Below, in pieces: positions 33,589 to 43,132 of a stretch of DNA of 52,706 nt (the first letter of the stretch is position 1; every line of letters starts with the position of its first letter). Under the pieces are notes generated by a model. The model was not told the origin of the DNA and searched no databases. It saw nothing but the letters and a program-made list of their open reading frames with translations. This DNA comes from Prevotella brunnea (GTDB taxonomy: Bacteria; Bacteroidota; Bacteroidia; Bacteroidales; Bacteroidaceae): assembly GCF_008016795.1 (NCBI RefSeq), contig NZ_SDIK01000026.1:1-52706 (forward strand). The letters run 5' to 3'. The position numbers and the translations under genes are program-made.

Positions 33589-34407
33589 TCAGGCAAGTTC
33601 ATAGACTTTACTTCTTACAAATTGTGCCCATTCCATCGGTGTTTTGCTCTTATCGAATGTCTGCCATGGAATAGGCTTACCTATGGAAATCTTAAATGTT
33701 TTTCCTACATTTTTATACATCTCATCCACGAGGAAGAGCATTGCTATATTCACTTTCCTGAGGTATTTATCGCTGAAATGCGCTATTCTATAGAACCGCT
33801 CCGAGTTTTGCCCACTGAAATGAATCGGAACTACGTCGCGTTGGGTCTCCACACTTTTGGAAATAAAGGTCTTTTTCCAAGGCAAATCCTGTATCTTTCC
33901 GTTGATTTTCCGACTGTTCAGCCCTGCCGGGAACATCAGCATGTGATTATCGCTTGCAAAGCCCACCTCTACCATCCGTGGAAAATCCCTGCTTTGTTTG
34001 CCCGTTTTATTGATTCCGATGCTCACCGGTTTTAATCCGGGAAGATTGAGCAACAAGTCATTTACCAAATAACGAAACTTCCCATCATAATGTTGTCCTA
34101 TTATCGAGCCTAAAGCCACTCCGTCCTGCCCTCCCAAAGGATGATTGGAAACAAAAGTATATAATTTACCATCGTTCTTTGCAGGCAGATTGTCCATTCC
34201 TTCCAATTTCAACGTCATGTCAAGGTAGCGAACACACTCGTTTAACCATTCCGTACCTGACTTATCGCGACTTTTCCACAAAAAGTCATTCACCTCGTCT
34301 TCGTGTATGATGTGTTTTAACCAATTCACCGCAAAGCAAGGCACGTATTTGGCTCTCGTACCCATCTTGTCGGCAAGGATTTTGTCCACCTCGATGGTTT
34401 TTTCCAT
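33589..34407 (-). CDS. glsA: PlsC-like O-acyltransferase (glycine lipid synthesis, GlsA-like)
   Basis: 272-residue acyltransferase expected to add the second fatty acid to N-acyl glycine at the cytoplasmic membrane face. The catalytic block is FVSNHPLGGQDG (NHPLGGQD at 88-95), where His and Asp are separated by five residues, the spacing seen in hemolysin/OlsA-like members, not the HX4D of PlsC. MLMFPAGLNSRK corresponds to the FPEG-type block. First gene of the minus-strand pair with glsB, divergent from mraZ. Candidate -7 element at 34444-34451. Confidence 0.8.
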   Translation of the reverse strand: MEKTIEVDKILADKMGTRAKYVPCFAVNWLKHIIHEDEVNDFLWKSRDKSGTEWLNECVRYLDMTLKLEGMDNLPAKNDGKLYTFVSNHPLGGQDGVALGSIIGQHYDGKFRYLVNDLLLNLPGLKPVSIGINKTGKQSRDFPRMVEVGFASDNHMLMFPAGLNSRKINGKIQDLPWKKTFISKSVETQRDVVPIHFSGQNSERFYRIAHFSDKYLRKVNIAMLFLVDEMYKNVGKTFKISIGKPIPWQTFDKSKTPMEWAQFVRSKVYELA

Positions 34408-34443
34408 TTTCGTTCTTTGAACTTAATAATAACTTACTGAATG

Positions 34444-34451
34444 CAAAAATA
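34444..34451 (-). promoter_or_regulatory. -7 element (TATTTTTG, minus strand) for glsA-glsB
   Basis: The reverse complement of CAAAAATA gives TATTTTTGCA, matching TAnnTTTG, 37 bp before the glsA start. No clear -33 box. Confidence 0.5.
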
Positions 34452-34608
34452 ACGAAACCTTTTGAAATAAATGGCGATTTCTCAAAGAAAATGTAAAAAA
34501 TTCACAACTTTGACATAAGATTTACCAAGATATTTAAATTACAAGAAGATTTCTCAAGCTGTTAAAAATCATAAAAAACCAACTTTTCGACAAATATCGT
34601 GGCGTACA

Positions 34609-34627
34609 GTGGGGATATGTGGGGAAT
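34609..34627 (+). promoter_or_regulatory. Candidate MraZ operator (GTGGGG repeat)
   Basis: Two GTGGGG copies about 10 bp apart (in AGTGGGGATATGTGGGGAA) lie just upstream of the mraZ -7 element. In other bacteria MraZ binds GTGGG-type repeats with 10-bp spacing before mraZ, so this fits an autoregulatory operator. The assignment rests on the known Escherichia coli and Mycoplasma patterns. Confidence 0.6.
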
Positions 34628-34633
34628 TTTGTA

Positions 34634-34641
34634 TAACTTTG
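34634..34641 (+). promoter_or_regulatory. -7 element (TAACTTTG) for the dcw cluster
   Basis: TAACTTTG (in TATAACTTTGAA) lies 31 bp before the mraZ ATG. This is the likely main promoter of the division and cell wall cluster. Confidence 0.6.
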
Positions 34642-34671
34642 AACCGAATTTCAATTATTAAATAAGTACGC

Positions 34672-35157
34672 ATGCGGTTTTTAGGAAGTACGGAAGCAAA
34701 AATAGATGTCAAAGGACGGGCTTTTCTCCCCGCCGGATTTCGCAAGGTATTGGGCACTTTCGGAACTGATTCGCTCATTCTCCGAAAAGATGTCTTTCAG
34801 GATTGCCTTGTGCTTTATCCCGAATGCGTATGGAATGAAATGTTGGATTGCCTGCGCCAAAAACTGAACCGTTGGAACAAGCGCGACCAAATGGTCTATC
34901 GACAGTTTGTATCCGATGTAGAAATGATCACACTTGATGGCAACGGACGCTTTCTGATTCCGAAACGTTACATAAAAATGGCGCATATAGAGCAGAGCAT
35001 ACGGTTCATCGGCATGGATGACTGCATTGAATTGTGGAGCACCGACAACCCAAGCCGGTTCTTAAACGCCGACGACTTCTCAAAGGCAATGGAAGACACG
35101 ATGGGGAAAACAATAGGTGCGGATAACGAAACGACAAAAACCAATCGCGCGGAATGA
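34672..35157 (+). CDS. mraZ: Division/cell wall cluster transcriptional repressor MraZ
   Basis: AbrB-fold DNA-binding protein that in other bacteria represses the dcw cluster by binding short repeats upstream of its own gene. The 161-residue protein has two copies of the SpoVT/AbrB motif: AKIDVKGRAFLPAGFRK near 10-25 and EMITLDGNGRFLIPKRYIK in the second half. First gene of the cluster; rsmH overlaps its end by 4 bp. I do not see an obvious TGGGN-type repeat set in the upstream 60 bp beyond GTGGGGATATGTGGGG at 34609, which might be the operator. Confidence 0.94.
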   Translation: MRFLGSTEAKIDVKGRAFLPAGFRKVLGTFGTDSLILRKDVFQDCLVLYPECVWNEMLDCLRQKLNRWNKRDQMVYRQFVSDVEMITLDGNGRFLIPKRYIKMAHIEQSIRFIGMDDCIELWSTDNPSRFLNADDFSKAMEDTMGKTIGADNETTKTNRAE

Positions 35158-36107
35158 TAAAGACCGCAGCCACATATCACGTTCCCGTCTTGCTAAAAGA
35201 AAGCATTGATGGTTTGAACATTCACCCCGAAGGCATCTATGTTGATGTTACTTTCGGCGGTGGGGGACATAGCAGAGAAATTCTCTCTCGACTGAGCGAA
35301 AAAGGACACCTCTTCAGCTTCGACCAAGATGCCGATGCGGAAGAAAATATTAAGACGCTGAGCGACTTAAGGGAGATGCCGAAAAACTTTACGTTTGTCC
35401 GATCAAACTTCAGATACCTCAGAAACTGGATGCAGTATTATGGCATTGAACGGATAGACGGACTGTTAGGCGACTTAGGGGTGAGCAGCCACCACTTCGA
35501 TGATGAAGAACGAGGGTTCTCTTTCAGATTCGATGCACCACTCGACATGAGAATGAACAAACGCGCGGGCAGGACGGCTGCCGATATCCTTGAGAATTAC
35601 AAAGAAGAAGAGCTTGCCAACATTTTCTATCTCTACGGAGAACTGAGAAACTCAAGACAAATTGCAGCGGCAGTGATGGAGAATAGACAAAAAAATCCCA
35701 TACGTACAACCAAAGACTTTCAAGCCGTAGTAGAACCATTGTTCAGGAAAGAGCGTGGGAAGAAAGAAACGGCAAAACTCTTCCAAGCCCTGCGCATAGA
35801 AGTAAATCATGAGATGGACGCGCTCCGTGAGATGCTCGAAGCCGCAAAAGACCTATTGCGCCCCGGAGGCAGGCTCAGCGTAATCACCTATCACTCTCTG
35901 GAAGACAGGCTGGTAAAAAACATCATGAAATCCGGAAACATCGAGGGAAAGATAAAGAAAGACTTTTATGGGAATGTCGATGCCCCCTTCCGCCTCATCA
36001 ACAACAAAATCATTGCTCCGAGCAAAGAAGAACAAGCCATCAACCCACGAAGCAGAAGCGCAAAACTGAGAATCGCTGAAAAGATGCCAAATGAACATGA
36101 AGGATAA
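35154..36107 (+). CDS. rsmH: 16S rRNA (cytosine(1402)-N(4))-methyltransferase
   Basis: SAM-dependent methyltransferase acting on C1402 of 16S rRNA. 317 residues with YHVPVLLKESIDGL, the SAM motif DVTFGGGGHS (31-40), DGLLGDLGVSSHHFDDEERGFSFR, and the C-terminal SVITYHSLEDRLVK. Start overlaps mraZ by 4 bp and the end overlaps ftsL by 17 bp. Standard second gene of the cluster. Confidence 0.97.
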   Translation: MIKTAATYHVPVLLKESIDGLNIHPEGIYVDVTFGGGGHSREILSRLSEKGHLFSFDQDADAEENIKTLSDLREMPKNFTFVRSNFRYLRNWMQYYGIERIDGLLGDLGVSSHHFDDEERGFSFRFDAPLDMRMNKRAGRTAADILENYKEEELANIFYLYGELRNSRQIAAAVMENRQKNPIRTTKDFQAVVEPLFRKERGKKETAKLFQALRIEVNHEMDALREMLEAAKDLLRPGGRLSVITYHSLEDRLVKNIMKSGNIEGKIKKDFYGNVDAPFRLINNKIIAPSKEEQAINPRSRSAKLRIAEKMPNEHEG

Positions 36108-36762
36108 AAACATCGGAAAGACACCGGCAACCACCGAACAAGGGTTCGAGGGAAATGCTGTTGAAAAGATGCCCGACGCTGAAATGGACGCCGCGCTCAG
36201 ACTATCGTTAGATACCGATGTACAAGAAGGCATCAAGTTGGAAATCAACGAAAAGACAGAAGCCGAGGACGAAACTTCGAATAGCCGGCAAGGGGGGAAA
36301 CTTCACGAAGCAGAAGACGCGAAAGAAAAAGTCAAAAAAGAAGCAGAAGAAAAAGAAAGAGAGAGAATAGAACAGGAGAGAGAAACGCTTAAAGCTGCCA
36401 TTGCGGAACAGGCGCGAGAAGACGAGCAACCGGCTTCTGCCAACTTCACATTGAAAAAGATCTTGGGTGGCGACATTTTATATGCCCATCTGCTGCGGAA
36501 TAATATATGGCTGATTATACTCATGGTGGCTTTCATCATCGTTTATATATCCAATCGATACAGCGTACAAAAAGATTTAATCGAGATAGACCGATTGACG
36601 TTAGAGCTCGAGGATGCCAAATATCGGGCTTTGTCCAGCAGCAGCCAGCTGACAGAGAGGACGCGAGAAAGCCACGTGTTAGAGATACTAAAGACAAACA
36701 AGGACAGCGTGCTGAAAATGTCATCTCGTCCACCGTTCATCATCAATGTACCAGAAGATTAA
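36091..36762 (+). CDS. ftsL: FtsL-like cell division protein with long charged N-terminus
   Basis: Bitopic membrane protein of the FtsQLB divisome subcomplex, called by position between rsmH and ftsI and by topology. Of 223 residues, about 135 precede the membrane helix (139-154, IWLIILMVAFIIVYIS). This cytoplasmic part is acidic then Lys/Glu-rich with a likely coiled coil (78-110). The periplasmic part carries a short leucine-spaced coil (IDRLTLELEDAKYRALSS). Many FtsL proteins have only a short cytoplasmic tail, so the extension is noteworthy. The ATG at 36091 or 36097 may be used; both overlap rsmH. Confidence 0.8.
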   Translation: MNMKDKNIGKTPATTEQGFEGNAVEKMPDAEMDAALRLSLDTDVQEGIKLEINEKTEAEDETSNSRQGGKLHEAEDAKEKVKKEAEEKERERIEQERETLKAAIAEQAREDEQPASANFTLKKILGGDILYAHLLRNNIWLIILMVAFIIVYISNRYSVQKDLIEIDRLTLELEDAKYRALSSSSQLTERTRESHVLEILKTNKDSVLKMSSRPPFIINVPED

Positions 36763-36768
36763 GAAGAT

Positions 36769-38922
36769 ATGAGCAAATTCAATAACAGAAAAATCATTCC
36801 CCGGTACAGCGTCATCGCCATCGTAATGGTGCTTTGCTCAATAAGCATACTCGGCAAAGCGGTCTATACCATGACCGTAAAACGAAATTATTGGATGGAA
36901 GTATCGGAGAAACAGAAAAAAGACAGCGTTCCCATAATTCCCACGCGCGGAAACATTCTCAGTGCCGATGGGGAGCTTATGGCAAGCTCGTTGCCGGAAT
37001 TTAAAATATACATGGACTTCGATGCCTTAAAAAAGGCAGGAAACGACACAGCTTTCATGGATAGCATCAACTTCATCGCAAATGGTTTGAACGAACTATT
37101 CCCGGAGAAACCGGCATTGAGTTTCAAGAAAGAATTGATGGAAGCAATGGAAGCGAACCGACGCCACTTCCCCATCTATGGGAAACGCATTGACTACAAT
37201 ACATTCAAGGAGGTACAGAAACTCCCCATATTCCACCTTTCTATATATAAGAGCGGATTCCATTGGGAGGAATTCAATGCACGCAGACGACCATTCGGAT
37301 CGTTAGCGAAACGCACCGTGGGCGACCTTTATGGCGCGAAAGATACGGCAAGATGCGGACTGGAACTTTATTACGACAAGATTCTTCGCGGAACTGACGG
37401 AATAAAGCATCGCAGAAAAGTAAGAAACAAGTTTCTTGATATCACCGACACACCACCTATCGACGGCGCCGACATCGTTACGACAATAGACGTGGGGATG
37501 CAAGACCTTGCCGAGCGTGCTCTCGTAAACGAATTGAAAGACATCAATGCCAACGTGGGTGTGGCAATTGTCATGGAGGTGGCAACCGGAGACATCAAAG
37601 CCATCGTAAATCTCGACAAGTGCGATGATGGCGAATACCGCGAAATCAAGAATCATGCGGTAAGCGACTTACTGGAACCGGGTTCTGTTTTCAAGACAGC
37701 TTCCATCATGGTTGCACTTGATGAAGGTGTAACCGACACTACATACATGGTGGAAACAGGTGGTGGCGTATGGAATATGTACGGTCGCGACATGAAAGAT
37801 CACAATTGGCGACGCGGAGGTTATGGCACACTTATGCTGCCGTGGACACTAAAGTACAGTTCCAACGTGGGGGTAAGTCGCATCATCGATATGCACTATC
37901 ACAAAAACCCGGAAAAGTTCGTAAAAGGGATTTACAAATTGGGATTGGCAGACGATCTGAAAATCCCCATCATCGGCTATTCCCCCGCCATCATTCGAAT
38001 GCCACATAAGAACAAACATAACCAATACACCAATTGGAGTGCAACGGCATTGCCATGGATGAGCATTGGTTATGAAACGCAAGTACCCCCAATTTCCACG
38101 CTTACTTTCTACAATGCCATTGCCAACAACGGAAAAATGGTGAGACCGCGTTTCGTAAAACAGGTGGTAAAAAATGGAGAAGTACTCATAGATTATCCGC
38201 CACAGGTAGTACGCGAAAGCATAGCGAAAGAATCCACGATTACGCAAATTCAGCGAATACTGACCGAAGTGGTTTCAGAGGGATTAGGTAAGCGTGCCGG
38301 TTCGGACAAATTTGCAGTAGCCGGAAAAACCGGTACGGCACAGATGTCGAAAGGAGCACTGGGGTATAAATCCGGGGTTACCAACTATCTGCTGAGCTTT
38401 GCCGGTTATTTCCCCGCCGACAACCCACGGTACAGTTGCATTGTCTGCATTCAGAAATCGGGACTACCTGCTTCCGGAGGCGGAATGAGTGGTTTGGTAT
38501 TCCATAACATTGCTGAAGGCATCATGGCACAGAGCTTAAAACTCAGCGTTACGGATGCAAAGGACTCCTTGTCGAGCCTCATCCCAACCGTAAAATTGGG
38601 GAATCTGCTTGCAACGGACTATGTGCTCAACAGTTTAGGCTTCAACGTCAAGAATGGTTGGAACGGTGCTTATCCGTTCGGAGCGCCAATTTGGGGAAGC
38701 ATGGAAAGCGACAAAAACGGCATGAGACTTACCCGGCAACCCACAAACGCAAGCAATTCGATGCCCGACGTCCGCGGAATGGGAGCCAGAGATGCTGTTT
38801 TTATGCTGGAAAAGAAAGGATTAAAAGTGAGAATCAACGGCAGGGGGAAAGTACTCAGGCAGTCGATTGGAACCGGAGAAAAGATAAGAAAAGGAATGGT
38901 TTGTGTGTTATCGCTCGGATAA
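36769..38922 (+). CDS. ftsI: Septal peptidoglycan transpeptidase (FtsI/PBP2x-like) with PASTA domain
   Basis: 717-residue class B penicillin-binding protein that crosslinks septal peptidoglycan with FtsW. One N-terminal membrane helix (13-30), a dimerisation domain starting IIPTRGNILSADGELMA, then the transpeptidase motifs: SVFK (Ser306 nucleophile), SSN (364-366) and KTGT (520-523). A C-terminal PASTA-like domain (about 664-717, MPDVRGMGARDAVFMLEKKG) follows, usual in Bacteroidetes. Only 6 bp separate it from ftsL. Confidence 0.95.
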   Translation: MSKFNNRKIIPRYSVIAIVMVLCSISILGKAVYTMTVKRNYWMEVSEKQKKDSVPIIPTRGNILSADGELMASSLPEFKIYMDFDALKKAGNDTAFMDSINFIANGLNELFPEKPALSFKKELMEAMEANRRHFPIYGKRIDYNTFKEVQKLPIFHLSIYKSGFHWEEFNARRRPFGSLAKRTVGDLYGAKDTARCGLELYYDKILRGTDGIKHRRKVRNKFLDITDTPPIDGADIVTTIDVGMQDLAERALVNELKDINANVGVAIVMEVATGDIKAIVNLDKCDDGEYREIKNHAVSDLLEPGSVFKTASIMVALDEGVTDTTYMVETGGGVWNMYGRDMKDHNWRRGGYGTLMLPWTLKYSSNVGVSRIIDMHYHKNPEKFVKGIYKLGLADDLKIPIIGYSPAIIRMPHKNKHNQYTNWSATALPWMSIGYETQVPPISTLTFYNAIANNGKMVRPRFVKQVVKNGEVLIDYPPQVVRESIAKESTITQIQRILTEVVSEGLGKRAGSDKFAVAGKTGTAQMSKGALGYKSGVTNYLLSFAGYFPADNPRYSCIVCIQKSGLPASGGGMSGLVFHNIAEGIMAQSLKLSVTDAKDSLSSLIPTVKLGNLLATDYVLNSLGFNVKNGWNGAYPFGAPIWGSMESDKNGMRLTRQPTNASNSMPDVRGMGARDAVFMLEKKGLKVRINGRGKVLRQSIGTGEKIRKGMVCVLSLG

Positions 38923-38958
38923 TCAACACACGCTATTTCAAAAAAGATATAGTTAAAG

Positions 38959-40425
38959 ATGAAAACTATGAAACTACATGATTTACTGAAGTCTGTAAGA
39001 CCCCTGAACATAAAGGGAAAAGATGATGTCGAGATTACAGGCATCAACATTGACAGTCGCAAAATAGAGAAAGGTCAGATGTTCATTGCCGTAAAAGGCA
39101 CGCAAACGGATGGGCATCGCTTCATTTCAAAGGCAATAGAGTTGGGAGCTACGGCTGTTTTGTTGGAAGACATGCCCGAAAAGCCTGCCGACAATGTAAC
39201 CTACATTCAAGTAAAATCCACTGAAGAAGCCGTTGGCAATGTGGCGACAACGTTCTACGGAAATCCATCGCGCAAGCTCAAGCTGGTGGGAGTAACGGGA
39301 ACGAACGGAAAAACGACCATAGCGACATTGTTATACCATATGTTTCGGAAATTCGGAGCAAAGACCGGACTCATATCAACAGTGTGCAACTACATTGACG
39401 ATGTGGAAGTACCTGCCGACCACACCACTCCGGATCCCATAGAACTCAATCAACTATTGCAAAAGATGGTGGAAGCCGGCTGTGAATACGCCTTCATGGA
39501 GTGTTCCAGTCATGCCATTCACCAAAGACGGATAGGCGGATTGAAATTCACGGGTGGGTTGTTCACCAATCTTACCAGAGATCATCTTGATTATCACAAG
39601 ACTTTTGAGAATTATCGAAACGCCAAGAAAATGTTTTTCGATGAATTACCAAAAGACGCCTTTGCCATTACCAACGCAGATGATAAGAACGGAATGGTAA
39701 TGGTTCAGAATTGCAAGGCAAAAATCAAAACCTATTCCATCAAGCGAATGGCGGATTTCCGCGCAAAAATACTCGAAAGTCATTTTGAAGGCATGTACCT
39801 TGAGATTGACGGCAAGGAAGTGGGTGTGCAATTTATCGGAAAGTTCAACGTGAGCAATCTGCTCGCGGTTTATGGATGCGCAATCATGTTGGGCAAACAG
39901 CCCGATGACATACTATTGGCTCTCAGCACCTTGAAGAGCGTTAATGGCAGGTTGGAACCCATCAACTCACCTGAAGGCATTACCGCCGTGGTGGATTACG
40001 CTCACACGCCGGACGCATTGGAAAACGTGTTGATGGCAATCCATGACGTACTTGACGGTAAAGGTGGAAAGGTGATTACCGTATGTGGTGCCGGAGGCAA
40101 CCGCGATAAGGGAAAACGACCACTAATGGCGGTAGAAGCCGTGAGACGGAGCGACAAAGTCATTCTCACCAGCGACAATCCGAGAGACGAAGATCCACAA
40201 GTCATTATCGATGATATGCTGGAAGGGCTTGACAACACCCAGAAGAAAAAAGTAATCAGCATCACAGACCGGCGCGAAGCCATCCGCACGGCATGTATGA
40301 TGGCAGAGAAAGGAGACGTTATTCTCATTGCCGGCAAGGGGCACGAGACCTATCAGGAAATCAAGGGTGTGAAACATCACTTCGATGACCACGAGATAGT
40401 AAAGGAGATATTCGGCACTAAATAG
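38959..40425 (+). CDS. murE: UDP-MurNAc-tripeptide ligase MurE (meso-diaminopimelate type)
   Basis: Adds the third amino acid to UDP-MurNAc-dipeptide using ATP. 488 residues with the Mur-ligase ATP loop GTNGKTT (114-120), the DHTTPDP motif binding the substrate, LTRDHLDYH, and DNPR (406-409), which specifies meso-diaminopimelate in place of lysine. Thus the peptidoglycan should be DAP-type. Gap to ftsI is 36 bp. Confidence 0.96.
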   Translation: MKTMKLHDLLKSVRPLNIKGKDDVEITGINIDSRKIEKGQMFIAVKGTQTDGHRFISKAIELGATAVLLEDMPEKPADNVTYIQVKSTEEAVGNVATTFYGNPSRKLKLVGVTGTNGKTTIATLLYHMFRKFGAKTGLISTVCNYIDDVEVPADHTTPDPIELNQLLQKMVEAGCEYAFMECSSHAIHQRRIGGLKFTGGLFTNLTRDHLDYHKTFENYRNAKKMFFDELPKDAFAITNADDKNGMVMVQNCKAKIKTYSIKRMADFRAKILESHFEGMYLEIDGKEVGVQFIGKFNVSNLLAVYGCAIMLGKQPDDILLALSTLKSVNGRLEPINSPEGITAVVDYAHTPDALENVLMAIHDVLDGKGGKVITVCGAGGNRDKGKRPLMAVEAVRRSDKVILTSDNPRDEDPQVIIDDMLEGLDNTQKKKVISITDRREAIRTACMMAEKGDVILIAGKGHETYQEIKGVKHHFDDHEIVKEIFGTK

Positions 40426-40480
40426 CTCTCTCGAAAAAAAGAAGCAAAAAAGCAGTCATAAACAAAAAGACAAAGATATT

Positions 40481-41752
40481 ATGTTGTACTACATCTTCCG
40501 TTGGCTCGATCATTTTGGCATCAGCGGTTCCCACTTATGGGGCTACATCAGTTTCCGCGCCATACTGGCATTGATACTGGCATTGGTAATATCCGCATGG
40601 TTTGGTGAAAAGTTTATTAAATACTTGAAGAGCAAACAAATCACCGAAACCCAACGCGACGCGAGCATTGACCCTTTTGGCATCAACAAAATTGGTGTTC
40701 CATCTATGGGGGGAATTATCATTATTATGGCTTTGCTCATCCCGGTATTGTTGCTTGGTCGCCTACGCAACATCTATCTCATCCTAATGGTTATCACCAC
40801 GATTTGGCTGGGATTCCTCGGTGGCATGGACGATTACATAAAGATATTCAAACACAATAAAGATGGGCTGAAAGGGAAGTACAAGATTATCGGACAGTTT
40901 ACCATTGGTTTGATAGTCGGGCTGGTTTTGTGGGCTTCTCCTGATGTTAAGGCTAACATCAATGTAGAAGTGAGCAATAAAAACGACAAGGAGATTGTGG
41001 TGAAACACAAAGATGAAGCCGAAAAGACGCTCAAGACAACAATACCCTTTATCAAGAATCACAATCTTGATTATTCCGGGATTATGTCGTTTTGCGGTAA
41101 GCACAAAACCGCTGCCGGCTGGATATTATTTGTCATTATGACCATCTTTGTGGTTACGGCAGTTTCCAACGGTGCCAATCTCAATGACGGAATGGATGGG
41201 ATGTGCGCGGGAAACTCAGCCATCATCGGGGTTGCGCTGGGCATATTGGCATACGTCAGCAGTCATATAGAATATGCGGCTTATCTAAATATCATGTACA
41301 TTCCCGACTCCGAAGAATTGGTAGTGTTCTTCATGGCATTCATCGGTGCGCTGATAGGTTTCCTTTGGTACAACGCTTATCCCGCGCAAGTGTTCATGGG
41401 CGACACCGGAAGCCTTACCATCGGTGGCATCATAGCTGTCGGAGCCATCATCATCCACAAAGAATTGTTATTACCCATCCTCTGCGGAATTTTCTTTGTG
41501 GAAAGTCTGAGCGTGATTATTCAAGTATATTACTTCAAGACGGGAAAACGCAAAGGCATTAAGCGTCGCATATTCAAGCGTACTCCCATTCACGACAATT
41601 TCCGCACACAAGAGAGTCAGTTAGATCCGGAGTGCACTTATCTGATAAAGACGCCCCACTCTGCCATTCATGAGAGCAAGATAACCATTCGTTTTTGGAT
41701 CATTACCATCATTCTTGCCGCACTGACCATTATAACATTGAAGATAAGATAG
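40481..41752 (+). CDS. mraY: Phospho-N-acetylmuramoyl-pentapeptide-transferase
   Basis: Membrane enzyme making lipid I from UDP-MurNAc-pentapeptide and undecaprenyl phosphate. The 423-residue protein is longer than the ~360 of Escherichia coli, mainly from an insertion of about 60 residues around 155-215 (from NVEVSNKNDKEIVVKHKD onward) typical of Bacteroidetes MraY. Catalytic and family motifs: GVPSMGGIII, GGMDDYIKI, GANLNDGMDGM and MGDTGSL. The late RTPIHDNFR segment corresponds to the HHHxE-type motif region. It lies between murE and murD as usual. Confidence 0.96.
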   Translation: MLYYIFRWLDHFGISGSHLWGYISFRAILALILALVISAWFGEKFIKYLKSKQITETQRDASIDPFGINKIGVPSMGGIIIIMALLIPVLLLGRLRNIYLILMVITTIWLGFLGGMDDYIKIFKHNKDGLKGKYKIIGQFTIGLIVGLVLWASPDVKANINVEVSNKNDKEIVVKHKDEAEKTLKTTIPFIKNHNLDYSGIMSFCGKHKTAAGWILFVIMTIFVVTAVSNGANLNDGMDGMCAGNSAIIGVALGILAYVSSHIEYAAYLNIMYIPDSEELVVFFMAFIGALIGFLWYNAYPAQVFMGDTGSLTIGGIIAVGAIIIHKELLLPILCGIFFVESLSVIIQVYYFKTGKRKGIKRRIFKRTPIHDNFRTQESQLDPECTYLIKTPHSAIHESKITIRFWIITIILAALTIITLKIR

Positions 41753-41758
41753 AAGAAT

Positions 41759-43090
41759 ATGAATAGAATAGTTGTTTTAGGAGCAGGAGAAAGCGGTGCA
41801 GGTGCCGCCATACTCGCAAAGGTCAAGGGCTTCGATGTGTTTGTATCGGATATGGCTTCGATAAAGGACAAATACAAAACGATGTTGAACGACCACAACA
41901 TTGAGTGGGAAGAGGGACATCATACTGAGGAGAAGATTCTCAATGCCGACGAGGTGATCAAGAGCCCGGGCATTCCGAAAGAAGCACCGATGATACAGAA
42001 ACTTATCAAACAAGGTACACACATCATCAGCGAAATAGAATTTGCCGGGCGATACACCGATTCCAAGATGATTTGTATCACGGGAAGCAACGGCAAGACC
42101 ACGACAACAAGTCTGATATATCACATCTTCAAAGACGCAGGTTACGATGTCGGGCTTGCAGGTAACATCGGAAGGAGTCTGGCTTTACAAATTGCCGAAG
42201 ACCCACACGAATATTATATCATAGAGTTGAGTAGCTTTCAACTCGACAACATGTACGATTTCCGTGCGAACATCGCCATTTTGCTCAACATAACTCCCGA
42301 CCATCTTGATCGTTACGAATACAAGTTTGAGAACTATGCCGATGCAAAAATGCGCATCATCAGAAACCAAACCAAAGACGACAGCTTCATTTATTGGAAC
42401 GACGACCCCGTTATCAAGAAAGAGTTGGAGAAGTTCGATGTGAAAGCCGTACAATATCCATTCTCCGAACTCAAGGAGAAAGGCAGCATTGGATACATCG
42501 AGGAAGGGCAATACACGATAGAAAAGCCCACTCCTTTCAACATGGAGCAGGAGGCTCTCTCGCTAACGGGGAAACATAACATTTATAATTCTTTGGCCGC
42601 GGGCATTGCCTCAAATATCAGTGGCATAAGAAAAGAGAGCATACGCAAGAGTTTAAGCGACTTCCCCGGTGTGGAACACAGATTGGAAAAGGTGTGTAAG
42701 GTGGCCGGCGTGCAATACATCAACGACTCGAAAGCCACCAACGTGGACGCCTGCTGGTATGCGCTCGAGAGCATGAGAACGCCCACCATCCTCATTATCG
42801 GAGGCAAAGACAAGGGGAACGACTACAATGCCATCAAGGACTTGGTGAAAAAGAAGTGCGTGGGATTGGTTTATTTAGGTGCCGACAACAAGAAGTTGCA
42901 CGACAACTTCGATTCTCTCGGCATACCCATTCGCGACACTCATTCCATGAAAGAATGTGTAAAGGCTTGTTACGACATGGCAAAAGCAGGCGACACCGTA
43001 TTGTTGAGTCCATGCTGTGCCAGCTTCGACCTTTTCAAGAACATGGAAGATCGTGGCGATCAGTTCAAGTCGCTGGTAAAAGCACTTTAA
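41759..43090 (+). CDS. murD: UDP-MurNAc-L-alanine--D-glutamate ligase
   Basis: ATP-dependent ligase adding D-glutamate to UDP-MurNAc-L-alanine. 443 residues with the N-terminal nucleotide-binding VLGAGESGAGAA, the ATP loop GSNGKTT (109-115), ELSSFQLD, LNITPDHLDRY, and NDSKATNVDA. The late LLSPCCASFDLF is also MurD-specific. It starts 6 bp after mraY. Confidence 0.97.
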   Translation: MNRIVVLGAGESGAGAAILAKVKGFDVFVSDMASIKDKYKTMLNDHNIEWEEGHHTEEKILNADEVIKSPGIPKEAPMIQKLIKQGTHIISEIEFAGRYTDSKMICITGSNGKTTTTSLIYHIFKDAGYDVGLAGNIGRSLALQIAEDPHEYYIIELSSFQLDNMYDFRANIAILLNITPDHLDRYEYKFENYADAKMRIIRNQTKDDSFIYWNDDPVIKKELEKFDVKAVQYPFSELKEKGSIGYIEEGQYTIEKPTPFNMEQEALSLTGKHNIYNSLAAGIASNISGIRKESIRKSLSDFPGVEHRLEKVCKVAGVQYINDSKATNVDACWYALESMRTPTILIIGGKDKGNDYNAIKDLVKKKCVGLVYLGADNKKLHDNFDSLGIPIRDTHSMKECVKACYDMAKAGDTVLLSPCCASFDLFKNMEDRGDQFKSLVKAL

Positions 43091-43132
43091 GAACTACAAA
43101 CAACAAGTGAGAAAAATCTCTTATCAACATCA

